Source of the DNA: Psococerastis gibbosa
Lineage: Eukaryota > Arthropoda > Insecta > Psocodea > Psocidae
Direction of reading: 5' to 3'
Assembly: GCA_963971405.1 (NCBI GenBank)
Contig: OZ020486.1
Coordinates: 31,085,419 to 31,149,418 of the forward strand
DNA: 64,000 nucleotides
Positions 1 to 10,700 of the stretch are shown piece after piece. Position numbers and translations under genes: made by a program. Position 1 is the stretch's first letter. Every line of letters begins with the position of its first letter. The notes below the pieces were generated by a model, which saw only the letters and a program-made list of their open reading frames with translations, searched no databases and had not been told where the DNA came from.

Positions 1-143
1 AATTGTCCCCTCTGCGGCTGGACAAGCTGAGACAAGCTTACCATTGACGCAATGAAACAGGCGAAAGCATGACTTAACCAAGTACAGTTACGAGTCTACC
101 TGATATAGTGAAGTATATAGTTTACACTATCGCGTGATTTCAG

Positions 144-1360
144 GAGAGAAATGGACAACCGATTTGCAACCGCTGCGGACAAACTGGGTAAAGGAGTACC
201 TGACGGACGCTCCCTACATAATCCTGGCCTTCAAACAGACGTACAGTTTTACATCCGAAGGCGAGAAAAAAATCCATTACTACAATGAGCTCAGTCTGTC
301 TATTTCAGCGGGGTTTCTCCTATCTGCAATACACGTAAGTTAATAGTACTATGTCATAAGTGACAAATAACATACTGTATGACATCTGTAGAGGCGTAAA
401 CAAGAGGTGGCACTTAGTTAGCCCCTGGATGTTTTAGGTACCGGTATATCAAAAAAATTAACTTAATATTTAGGAGTCCTAAGCCCCCTCCCACATAACT
501 AAAGACTGCTCAAAGGAGACCCAAACTACAGAGTGTGTGGGGAGGAGAATAAAATATTCGAATTTGACTACCAAACGCAATGGAGGTGCCACTATGGAGA
601 AAGCTGGACACTCGTAGGGAGGCCGAAAGAAGCAAGATTCTAAGTTAGTTCAGGGGCTACTTCAGCTCTGCAGGAGGCTATATAGACCTTATAGATTGAA
701 ATTAAGCAGGAAGACCGAAGTAGATTGAAACCATTTATTATATTGTATTAATGTAGGCATGTAAGGCATCCTAAAAAAACCCTAAGGCGAAGAAAACATT
801 TCGCCAACAACAGGGATAATATCCTGTAGCCTTCTGTAGCCTACTGCCATAGTGTATACAGATTTTCTAATGATTGACATTGCCTACGGGTTTAGCCATC
901 CACGGGCTATTAGCATTGAAGGTTACATACAAAACCTTTATATAAAAACTCAATACAATCAACATTCTGTTCGACTGACTTTTTAATTGGGTGTTATTTG
1001 GAGAACAATTGCCCAAACCTACACCTTTTGGGGCCTCATGCAGCCACAAATTAAGTACCATACCTAATTTCGGAAATTTAACTCATGATGCCGCCACCCC
1101 AATTTAGAGGGGGAAATTACTCACATGTATAGCCTATATCAACTGTTGTAGTCTGTAATAGTATCTGTGTTGATCAGTACGCAGGTCTGGTGGCGCTAAC
1201 AAGTACACCCCTCAACTGTGGGCCGGCCCTGCGCACCCTCCTTGGACGGCCCAACAATGAAAAACTGACGCTACTGCTGCCTGTAGGATACCCTGCACGG
1301 GACGCCACTGTGCCTGACCTCAAGAGGAAGCCGATCGAAGAGATTATGGTCGAAATATAA
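144..1360 (+). CDS. IYD: Iodotyrosine deiodinase, last two coding exons (partial gene)
   Basis: Flavin-dependent (nitroreductase-fold) enzyme that removes iodide from mono- and diiodotyrosine. Exons are 144-334 (acceptor CAG at 141-143, donor GTAAGT at 335) and 1178-1360 (acceptor CAG at 1175-1177, stop TAA 1358-1360), joined in phase 0. The first exon carries the block [18 protein letters not shown] and then [16 protein letters not shown]; the second carries [25 protein letters not shown] and [20 protein letters not shown], the family's C-terminal signature. The Lys of NWVKEYL matches the substrate-contacting Lys182 of the human enzyme; the Glu and Tyr partners would lie in an upstream exon off the left edge. 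The protein ends like family members, so the 3' end is complete. An alternative acceptor at 1182-1184 would break the frame. No canonical AATAAA was seen soon after the stop. The family is certain; the N-terminal membrane anchor cannot be seen. Confidence 0.92.
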
Positions 1361-2506
1361 CTCAGAACACGCCATAGAGCCACTCCAACGAGTCGTTCCA
1401 GCGACCGACAACCGCCATGTTCTCCTCAAAGGAGTAACCATGCACTAATGGGGGAGGGAAGTAAAATGTATTCGGAGTTTTGTTTGTTGATGTGTCTAGC
1501 AGGGGTGCCGGGTTTTCAAAACCCGGGTGGGGCAAGGCTTGTTAAAATATTACGATAAGTTAAATAAGTATATATTTATATTGCACATTTTTAGTTATAC
1601 AAAACTCACCTATTCCCCTATTACCCACTTGAATATTGGAACAAAAGATAATTGGAGCAAAAATGTTTTGGAAGTTTTGTTCTGTGCTCATTTTCTTGGT
1701 TTCATTTAATATTCAAAACAATTAAGATTGCTCATTTGCTCCGGAATGTTCGGTGGGGGGGGGGGACGTACATGTCCCCATGAACTCAGGGCCCCATGCC
1801 ATGAAACTCAGAGTGTTCGATTTTCAGAGAGGTACTGCTCCAAGCACGTATCCAGGGTATATATTTTCGGGCTATTCGTGTTAAAAAAAAAAAAGTTTTG
1901 AGCTTCATTTGCTGTTTATATTTGTTTTACGTGGCTCATGAATTTTATCTAGTCTTCACTGGTTTTTCTCGGGGGTCGCCCCTACTACTCCTAAGTGTCT
2001 CATCCCTGGGGGGATACGTCCTTGGCCTCAATTATACTTCTGCAGATAGCAGAAGGAAAAGCATCTTTGGTCAACTGCTGTCAATACCTACTGTAGCATG
2101 CCTATGTGCCAACAACAAAAATAATTGGTTATGTTAATTTTATTATCGCGATAAAAATGTATACTAAAGAGCTAATACTGTATAGGCTATGAGTGGTAAC
2201 ATCCATCTTTGTGAAACGAAATTATACCACACTAATTTAAACTTCTTTACTTGAAGCAACTCTGTATCTCTAATTCAGTGATGTCCCGTGTCAGTAGAAA
2301 CATCATTTAAAGACTTTTCTTTTATGTTAGTTAGGTACTCTACTACGATACTACATACTGTTCAAATTAACTACATTCCAATCAACCATAAGTATACAGG
2401 GTGCCCCACCAGTGCTAGATAGGTAATCAGTTAAGGGGAGGTAGGGGGATTCATTTGCCCAATCATTCCATGGTCCGAAGTGAACGGGTACGTCCGCTAT
2501 ACAGCT

Positions 2507-2676
2507 GCAGGCTGATCATGGCGATTATAATACCGGGGTTTAAATAATCCCTGGCATTAAAAATATAAACAAGATAATTTTATTATGGAAAGTGCTATTA
2601 AAAATATGTTTGTTTACATTTTTAATACCAGGGTATTATTTAAACCCCATTATTATAATCGCCAAGATAAGCCTGC
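2507..2676. mobile_element. Hairpin element family H, copy 1
   Basis: A roughly 170-bp palindrome-like unit starting GCAGGCTGATCATGGCGATT and ending with its complement near GCCTGC. Both arms contain AATACCGGGG-type and TTTAAATAAT-type stretches, and the interior has the recurrent TTGTTTACATTTTTAATACC. Other copies are at 3644-3803 and 18241-18411, a half copy at 20885-20985 and a worn trace near 45470-45640. No ORF; probably a foldback MITE of unknown superfamily. Confidence 0.65.
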
Positions 2677-3643
2677 TGGTATCCAACGTATTTTTGTGAA
2701 ATAGTTTATTTTTATTTTTAATTGCAAAACCGTAGGCGAAAACTAAAAACACTTTTATTACGAATATCATCAGGGATGGTCAATCTAGCCATAATTTTAG
2801 ATTTTCAAAATTCGAAAGGCGGTTATAAAATCAATCCAAGATGGCAAAACGTTTTGGGAGCTCAATGGGATTTTACTTGTGGGTTTTTTGTTGTTGTTGA
2901 CAATAACCACAATAATAAAATAAAAAGTAGAACATTTTAAACTTTAAGAAAATGTGCATGTACTATGGAGCCCACGAATTTTGAAGGATGGAGCTAATTT
3001 TTTTACCAAAGAAGGTACCCATCGTTTAAGACAAACATCAGAACCATTGTTAATACGTTTTATCCAAAAACAATACATATGGTTCGTTTTTTCACCCCGA
3101 CAATTTCATAAAGCATCAATTTATTGAAGAGCTTTCGCTATAATAATTGTTTTTAGTAACAGAGCGTCGAATTATACAGTGGTTGAGAAACGTTCTGATT
3201 GAAATTTTTCCAAGACCCCTTACATAATGGGTTAAAAACAAATTGTTATGTCTAAAACTCTAAACTAATCAATGGTGTGAATAAAAGTTTGTAGAATGCT
3301 TGCATCTTACATTCCATAAAATATTTCATTTCGACTCTTCAAATTTCGTTGGCTCCTTGCACATTTACTTAATGGTTAAATTTTTTTATTTTTGTGTTTA
3401 TGATTGTCAAAAACCGCACACAAAATTCCGTTGAGTTCCTAAATAGTTTTAGATTAATAACCGCCTTTCGAATTTTGAAAATGTAAATATACCAGTGGAT
3501 TGGCCATCCTTAATATATTGGTATTAAAAATTTTGTTTAGTTTTCCCCGATCTACCTGGCCATAAAGAAATAAGAACTATTAAACAAAACACCGCGGGAC
3601 ATCCTAGAGCGGGCACACCGTTCACTTCCGACCATGGGTTGCT

Positions 3644-3803
3644 GCAGGCTGATCATGGCGATTAGTATTTATTTAATCCTGGGATTAAAACTGTAAACAA
3701 ACAAATTTTAAATAGCACCTTCCATTTTAATTATATCTTGTTTACATTTTTAATACCAGGATATTAAATAAACCCCGGTATTATAATCTCCATGATCAGC
3801 CTG
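3644..3803. mobile_element. Hairpin element family H, copy 2
   Basis: About 160 bp, starting GCAGGCTGATCATGGCGATT and ending with the complement CATGATCAGCCTG. It shares the central TTGTTTACATTTTTAATACC with copy 1. It lies in the right arm of the 2397-3873 element, between two blocks that pair with a continuous stretch of the left arm, so it looks inserted after that arm existed. Confidence 0.65.
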
Positions 3804-4973
3804 AAGATCAGACAAATCACATCTAAATGAACCCCCCTATCCCCCCTTAACGGATTGTCTAGGACACCCTCTGTATGTACACAGTATACCTAGCACTAAC
3901 TTCACTGCGTATGTTACTTAATATTGTGCAGATGAGTTAGGCCTTTGTTATAACTTATATTAGACTACGATTGACACCTAACTACAATAGAATGTTGTGT
4001 GGTTTAGGTATAGGCTAAAGTGATTATTTGATTTGATAATTATTTTTAAAACATAAGTGTAAAGTTCATAGCAATTATGACTCATATACTGTATATCAGT
4101 ATACAGGATATACCTATATACTCGATCGTATAGAGTACTTATATAGTTTATTGGTAAGAAGTAGGTCTAGGCGTAAATAAATTTAAATTGCTGTCTATAA
4201 TGATATTATACCTGCAATATAATATACTGTTGTACGTCTTTTTAAAAACAAATTTTATTGTACAATATGTAGGGCCTAAGGTTTGGATAGCTAGTGATGT
4301 CGCCACTTGCGCCACCATACACATCGTATTTGAGGTACCGGTACTTAGGACATTCTGACAGGTTTTTCGACAGTCCCAAGCAAATGTTAGGCGACAGGCG
4401 TTATAGATAGTCCAAATAATAAGAACAGTCTATTTGGAAAAATTTGTCGGGGATAGACTAGAGGCGGCAGGCTAGAAGTAGGTCAAACATACTGTTTTTG
4501 TCTTGGTTCCATTTTTTGTATGTTAAATGAAAACTGTAGTAACTACAGATAATACAAGCTGTTCTGTTGTGCTCCACTGAATAAGACTATCCATTATCAC
4601 GTAGGCGCGATTTCGCTACTATACCATATATAACAAGGACAAATGTTGACAATTGTTTTCGAACTTTGGTAGGCAGGTACGCAGGGCCAGGGTAGGCTAA
4701 TAAACCCCACCAAATGAAAATCAACTTGTGGCACATCATATATGGGGCTATTGGCGTTCACGCAGGCTATACTTCTTACATAGGGTATGTCGTGTTGTGT
4801 GTCGTGAAATGCTTGAAAATTTCATGAATTTGTCGAATTTCATAATGTGGGCCACTTAATTTGACCAGATCATTAAATCGTCAACATTTCGCGTTTTGTC
4901 ATCTTATACACTTGTCCAGATCGTATACCTATATTATTTATTATATAGGTGTTCATGTCAAAGCCATATATCG

Positions 4974-5253
4974 TAGATTTGCTCACTTCATGAAATTCTC
5001 CAGAATTTTATGAAATGATCTTCACATATAAAATTAAGCTTGCAGCGAGTGTAACTATTTTACAATATGATCAAATAATCGTGACCATCTCATACAGTAA
5101 CCGCGCGTTGATTAGTCGCTCATATCGAGAAACGGTTTCTTATCATTGATCTGCCCAAACCACATCCTGATGTGGCCAACAGGTAGTGAAACACTTTAAG
5201 AAATGCGACCCTTTCATGAAATTCTCGAGCATTTCATGAATTGAGCAAATCTA
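4974..5253. repeat. Inverted repeat of about 50-bp arms
   Basis: The left arm at 4974-5025 begins TAGATTTGCTCACTTCATG and the right arm at 5203-5253 ends with its near complement, CATGAATTGAGCAAATCTA. Both contain repeated TTTCATGAAAT-like motifs, and a related stretch occurs at 4803-4850. Probably a degraded foldback element. No target duplication could be fixed. Confidence 0.55.
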
Positions 5254-5374
5254 TTAGGTACCTATTGTAGGTAAAGCCAAGTCGTAGCAATATACAGTAG
5301 GCCTACACAAACAGTACAGCAGGTTTACCCCAGTTTATATTCAGCCCAATATTTCATTACAAACTACAAAAATG

Positions 5375-5570
5375 TTAATTCTTCTTCTTCCTCTTCCTTC
5401 TCATTGCCGCGTGCGCAGCGAGAGGGGGTTGCCCCGGACCCATTTCTATTACTCGACTCGGTTGGACGCTAACGCCTTGTGTTAATTCTAATTAGACATA
5501 TTTCCCACATCTTCAGGCCTAGCACCAGCGAAAAATTATTACATTTTCCGGGAACAATAGTGTAAATTAT
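5375..5570. repeat. Dispersed repeat, related to 62117-62285
   Basis: It begins with a CTT-rich tract (near TTCTTCTTCTTCCTCTTCC) and ends with GGCCTAGCACCAGCGAAAA followed by a TTCCGGG block. The stretch at 62117-62285 has the same order: CTT tract, CTAATTA, a GGCTTAACACCAGCGGAAAA block, CCCGGGG. Likely two diverged copies of one unidentified repeat. Confidence 0.35.
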
Positions 5571-6120
5571 TATAAAAAACGCGAATAAAAGTTCAAATCA
5601 CAAATTGTTTGTCAACCGAGATTAAGTTGCTGTTTATCGTTGCATATAATATAATTAGGTATATACTAGAGTCTAGTAACTTATATACCGTACCTAATTA
5701 TCGTCCAGTATCTAGACGTTTGCGAATTTTTTTGGGCTATTTGTCATTTGCATTGTTTTTAATCGAGTGGATTAGATTTAATTCGGGATTTAATTAGGCT
5801 ATCGTAATTCCCTAGGGGTAAGTTATTATTATTGTTATTATTATTTTTGGGTAGGTGCTATCTTTGCTCAAAAAAAATAAGTATGAAGTGAAAATGGGGA
5901 GTGGTGAGCTTTTACCTCGTGGTTAGTCTATTGGACAAAAGTGGAGCTACAGCCATCGGTTAGTCCACCCCCAGCTGCTATTATTTCTTGGTTTCCTATT
6001 TCGGACATAATCCCTCTCTAGACTGATGTAAGGATACTTTTTCTTGACCACTGCTCTAGTTGGGATGTTGTAGTCAGCAACACGCCCGGTAACGTATATT
6101 TACCAGTGAGGAACAGGTAG

Positions 6121-6816
6121 CAGTGGCGTAGCCAGATATTTTTTGGGGGGTTTTCATGCAACATCAGTACATAAAGTTTGCCCCTTTACGATAGGTTTTC
6201 GAATGGGGTGGTGTTTCATTTGGCGCTTCCCCCGTATTTTCGTAAAATATAAAATAGGAATGGACTTAGGCATCTCCTAATTATGGGCATGATGTTAATT
6301 TCCCCACCCGAGGGGTCGGGGGGCTGAAGGGGGGCCCGGTGGTCTCCCCCGGGGAAGATTTTTGAAAAAAATAGTCCTAAAATTGTGGAGTTTTACACAT
6401 TTTGATATATATATAGATCTCATAATGTTTAGGTTTTACAGCCGAAGTATAGTAGACCTACTGCAAGAAAGGGGGCCCGTGGGTTATTTTGAAAAAGAAT
6501 AGTGGTATATACGCACTTTGAAAGCAGTTATGCTCATATTCTACATATGATGAATATTACAGCTAACAAGGGGGCTCGGGGCTACCGTGGGGAATGTTTT
6601 TTAAAAGATAGGCCTGAAATAGTTTGTTGGCAAAAACAATTTTGATTTTGCAGACGATAACATTATTAACAAAACTGGAAGCAGGGGGACCGAGGTCTCC
6701 CCGGGGAATTTTTTTTTAAATAAATATCTGAAAATTTTTCTGTTTTGCTAAATTTTTTTGGGGGGGGGAGTGTGGTCCGGACCACGCTGACCCCCCCCCC
6801 CTTGGCTACGCCACTG
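6121..6816. mobile_element. hAT-like non-autonomous element with internal tandem repeats
   Basis: The terminal inverted repeats are CAGTGGCGTAGCCA at the left end and TGGCTACGCCACTG at the right end (6803-6816). Flanking 8-mers ACAGGTAG (6113-6120) and ACATGTAG (6817-6824) match at seven of eight positions, as expected of a worn hAT target duplication. Inside, a block of the type GGGGGNCCGNGGTCTCCCC followed by an A-rich stretch recurs about every 120-130 bp (near 6310, 6470, 6570, 6685). There is no transposase ORF. A lone CAGTGGCGTAGGC at 48391 may be the end of another copy. Confidence 0.65.
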
Positions 6817-7020
6817 ACATGTAGGCTTCCAACAGTAGAGGTGGACCCAGATCCGGTGAACTTGTCGGGGGTTATATGAAGTAGTTTAAAACTCAACGAT
6901 CCCTCGACAGGACAGACATCAACCATACTGCTCCATTTCAATATAATATTATTGTAGACAAGAGACGACAGCCTAGTCTCATTTGACGCAATGGAGAAGG
7001 CAGCATGTCTAATTTGCTTA

Positions 7021-7405
7021 GGTGCCCATTCCATTGACCGGCTAGGGCTATTTCCAAAAACGGTGACGTGGTAGCAGACATTCAAGACTTAGGTGGCGTC
7101 TCCACCGACCTCGCATTGCAGAATTGACGGAAATGTTTATTTTCCTCTATTGCATAGTTAAAATTGATCAATGATCATACAGTAAAATCACAAACAAACA
7201 AACTAAAATTAAAAAATGGCTTCCTGGGATATGTTAATTACAAACATTTTAATAGATTTCTATAAAAAGAAAAACAAACATTTCCGTCAATGTCATTTGC
7301 AATCTGCAATGCGAGGTTGGTGGAAACGTAACCTAAGTCTTAGAATGTCTACTACCATGTCACCGTTGTTGGAAATAGCCCTAGCCGGTCAATGGAATGG
7401 GCGCC
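7021..7405. mobile_element. Harbinger-like MITE, copy 1 (TTA target duplication)
   Basis: Begins GGTGCCCATTCCATTGACCG and ends with the near complement, GGTCAATGGAATGGGCGCC. Flanked by TTA at 7018-7020 and 7406-7408. The arms run more than 110 bp and contain GACGTGGTAGCAGACATTCA and its complement. A second copy at 11122-11505 is flanked by TAA. TTA and TAA together give the TWA duplication typical of PIF/Harbinger elements. No ORF of its own. Confidence 0.75.
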
Positions 7406-7728
7406 TTATACTGTAGAACCGATGAACTAGACGTCCAACTTCTCTACCTATATAAGTGAGTTCCACTATCAAGTCAAGTTCGAAGGCCAAGGTCTATATT
7501 TCCGTTTGGGTACCATGCCTAACGAATAGGTGGGAATAACTTACCTATCTTAGCGACTCAGGTACAAGTCAAATAGTCTTCTCTAAGCGCATTTTGCGAG
7601 TACCGATAGCATCTATAGTATTTGACTACTCGTTGTTCTTGACCGCGCCTAAGAAAGATAGTCTAGGAAGTGGTTGATAGAGCATCATCATCATCAAGTG
7701 GTTTGTGGATCATCAGCCAACATCGGCC

Positions 7729-10700
7729 ATGCACTATCTTTTGTTGTTTATCCTCTTCTTCCACAATTTCAGGTACGTAATGAAATTATTAGGGGTACTC
7801 ACATACTGTAGGTGTCTCTGTTACAAAGTGGGAAAAGTCAGGGTGAACAGTAAAAGAATAAACAAATATTCCATTTAGTTAAAGTTTATATAATAATAGT
7901 GTATTGACCAGAAATTTGACAACTACAATACCGATACATTTAAGATTAAATAAATAAATTTCCGACAGTACATCATTGACGGCGATGAGCGTAAGCCCAT
8001 ATAGCTTAATATATATTAGGTACCTACTTACTTATTTATTTATTTTTATTATACCTAGGTATTGTATATAGAATAAAGCCCAATGTAGGTAAAACGTTGG
8101 AGATTTCTAGCTCAAGTGCAGTTTGATCGATTAAATCGTAAATCGCTGGATATCAAAAGCAGACTCGAAGTACATACGTACTCAATTATATATATTACTA
8201 TATACAAAATTATAGTATAGTAGTATCATATACTGTAGTACGCATAATAGAACCTCTAGTTCATAAATAACATAATATTGAATTTTCTATGGTCTTGATT
8301 TTTTTTTTTTTTACTTTCCTTGATTAACAGAGCACTGACGACAACCGAGCTGGCCAAGTGCTCAGCGGGGGGAGTGGATGTGGAACAGGTCAGCTGGCCT
8401 GTGGAGCACGGGGAGGGTCCTCACTGGGACCCTCGGCGTCAGCTCCTCTACTTCGTCGACATATCCAACCAGACTGTCAACCGGCTTAACCCAGCTGATG
8501 GGACCGTCACCTCGACCTATATCAGTATGTGTATACTGTGTATACGAGTATATACAGTATCTGGGCTTGTAAATCTTTCATATGCTGTAGCTGGCTAGTT
8601 CCGCAACCCTTTAACGTCTGCTATAAAATATATGACTGCGGATGCTCATTTGTCATCAAATCTAGCAGGTTAAAAAAATGTGTTGGAAAAATCAAAAAGG
8701 TGCCTGGAACAAGGGCGGATCCAGCGGAAAATTTAGGGCGGTCACAAGTTATTTGTAAGTTTAAAAGGTAATTTTTGTTATTGAAAAGTTGAGTTTTATT
8801 CCATTTTTTTTAAAACTAGGTATCTTACGAATTTACTCATTTAGGGGGGGGGGGGTCATGACCCCACCCGCGGATCCGCCATATGCCTGGAAGATAAATT
8901 TAAGTTGCATGTTTCATTTCGGATTGATACAAAAGCTCACCGAAACGCTCCCTATTTAATCTAAGCCTATATACAGGGTGTTCTAGACTACCCAGACACC
9001 CCATATATCTCGGTTATTATGAGGAATTTTGAAATGCGGTAAAAAACTCGATGACTAAGTAGGGGTCGAACTACCTTATGGTGGACTCAAATGTTTTCTC
9101 GGGGGGTCTAAAAGGGGGTTTCAGGGGGGTCATAGGTGGTATCTCGGAATTTTCAAATAAAAAGCTATGTCGTGTTGCACATGAAATGGAAGCCCGTTTG
9201 AACCATTATGTACATAGCTTGAAAGGTTCAGGCACAATTAATTCTAACATGTCAAAAAGTTTAATATTTCAATGCTGTTCTTTTAGAATACCTAGATTCT
9301 CACTTTCTGTTCTTTACATAAAACATGTTTGAATACAGTGAACTTATTTTTGCCAAACACCTTCAGGTACAGGTACGATCAGCACAAACTACAATTTTTT
9401 TTCAGTTTCAGACCACCCCCTATATCTCGGTTATTATGAGGAATTTCGATAAGCGGTAAGAAGTACGATAACAAAGTCAAGGTCGAACTACTTTAACCTT
9501 AACCTTGTGGAATTAAATGTACCATAAGGTAGTTGGACCCCTAATTTGTTATCAAACTTTTTACCGCATTTCAAAATTCCTAAATTAACGGATTTGTAGG
9601 GGGTGTCCGGGTGGTCTGGAACACCAACAATTGTTACCTCAAATGAAAGCGCTTCAAAAGGGCTTTGATTTGATGTGTAACGCGGCATACCTTTACATTT
9701 GAAACTTCCGAGAAACCACTTGCAACCCCCACGAAACCCCCCTTTAGGACCCCCCGAAAAACATCTGATTCCACCATAAGGTAGTCCGACCCCTACTTCG
9801 TGATCGAGTTTTTTACCGCATTTCAAAATTCCTCATAATAACCGAGATATAGGAGGTGTCCGGGTGGTCTGGAACACCCTGTATACAGTATACTATATAT
9901 ATATATACTCCCATTTCAGGAGGAGGTCCTGTGAGTCCAGTCGTGCCAACAGGAAAATCTGATTGGTTCTTCGTTGGACGAGGCCTCGACCTTGTTCTCG
10001 TGCAATGGAACGGCGTGTCACCTGAACCTAGCTCCGTCAAAGTCGTGGCGGCAGTTGATCCGGACAAGCCTCTCAACCGCTTTAATGACGGCAAAGCTGA
10101 TGCCTCGGGAAGGCTTTGGATTGGTCAGTGAAAAATTCCTTTGGGCCATAGCTATTAATGGAAGTTCATAGTTCAACGAAAGTTAAGGTTCAGTTTATTG
10201 CCTGATGATGGCGAACACTTGATTCTTTCATTAATGTTAGTGTATTGACCAATAAATACTGATGGGAGCAAGTTCCCTGTCACAACTGTTGTACGTTCTA
10301 CGCAGACACGCAGATGAAACAATAATTCCAGCAGATTTATTATTCACACGGCTATGTGAGGACAGACAGTATGTAGAGTAGGTAGCCTAATGATGACTTT
10401 CACCCGAAAAGTTGTTGGTTCGAGTCCCACACTTAATTCCTACATTTCGGAGGGCATTTAAAGCATGCGGTCTCGGGATTTCCTATAGTTGAGTGAATGA
10501 GAGGGCGTTTTAAGCCCTGACTTTGGTTTTGTCATTATTTATATCTTATGACTCATTGTCACACGTATCTTCTTACCTCCTACCAAACCCTAACTTGAAT
10601 TCGGCTACACGACTGATTCAGACTATATCTTCACCATCATATACCATCCCTCAGCATCCAATGAATATTTAGGTACCCCACCCAACTATATAAAAGGGAA

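Larger units (their letters stand above)
2397..3873. mobile_element. TA-flanked foldback element with long imperfect terminal inverted repeats
   Basis: The left end reads CAGGGTGCCCCACC and the right end is its approximate complement, ending GGACACCCTCTG, with TA on both outer sides (2395-2396 and 3874-3875). The arms stay similar for about 60 bp and include matching purine-rich stretches near GTTAAGGGG. A second matched block (CCATGGTCCGAAGTGAAC at about 2469 and its complement at about 3619) lies further in. TA duplication with CAGGGTG-type ends is usual for Tc1/mariner-like MITEs. There is no transposase ORF, so it is non-autonomous. Two copies of a different hairpin element sit inside it. 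Confidence 0.6.
1361..7728. other. Intergenic region between IYD and the SMP-30 gene, repeat-filled
   Basis: No coding exon recognised. It holds a TA-flanked foldback element with two embedded hairpins (2397-3873), an inverted repeat built on a TTCATGAAAT motif (4974-5253), a hAT-like MITE (6121-6816) and a Harbinger-like MITE (7021-7405), all listed separately. A pyrimidine-rich start near 5375 and the stretch to about 5570 recur at 62117-62285. A G run lies near 1755-1765. The remaining sequence (about 1361-2390, 3880-4970, 5570-6110, 7410-7728) shows nothing I can name. Confidence 0.6.

Noticed and set aside
1..143. Coding sequence before the IYD exon
   Set aside because: The start codon in the open frame is a GTG inside the intron; the acceptor CAG at 141-143 marks the exon edge.
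1174..1383. Minus-strand ORF over IYD exon
   Set aside because: Antisense shadow of the last IYD exon.
6666..7085. 139-codon minus-strand ORF
   Set aside because: Spans the right end of the hAT-like MITE and the left arm of the Harbinger-like MITE; no gene sense.
9488..10094. Two long minus-strand ORFs of about 100 codons
   Set aside because: They lie in the mariner-like element and opposite to SMP-30 exon 3; products of G/C-rich arms and antisense of a real exon.
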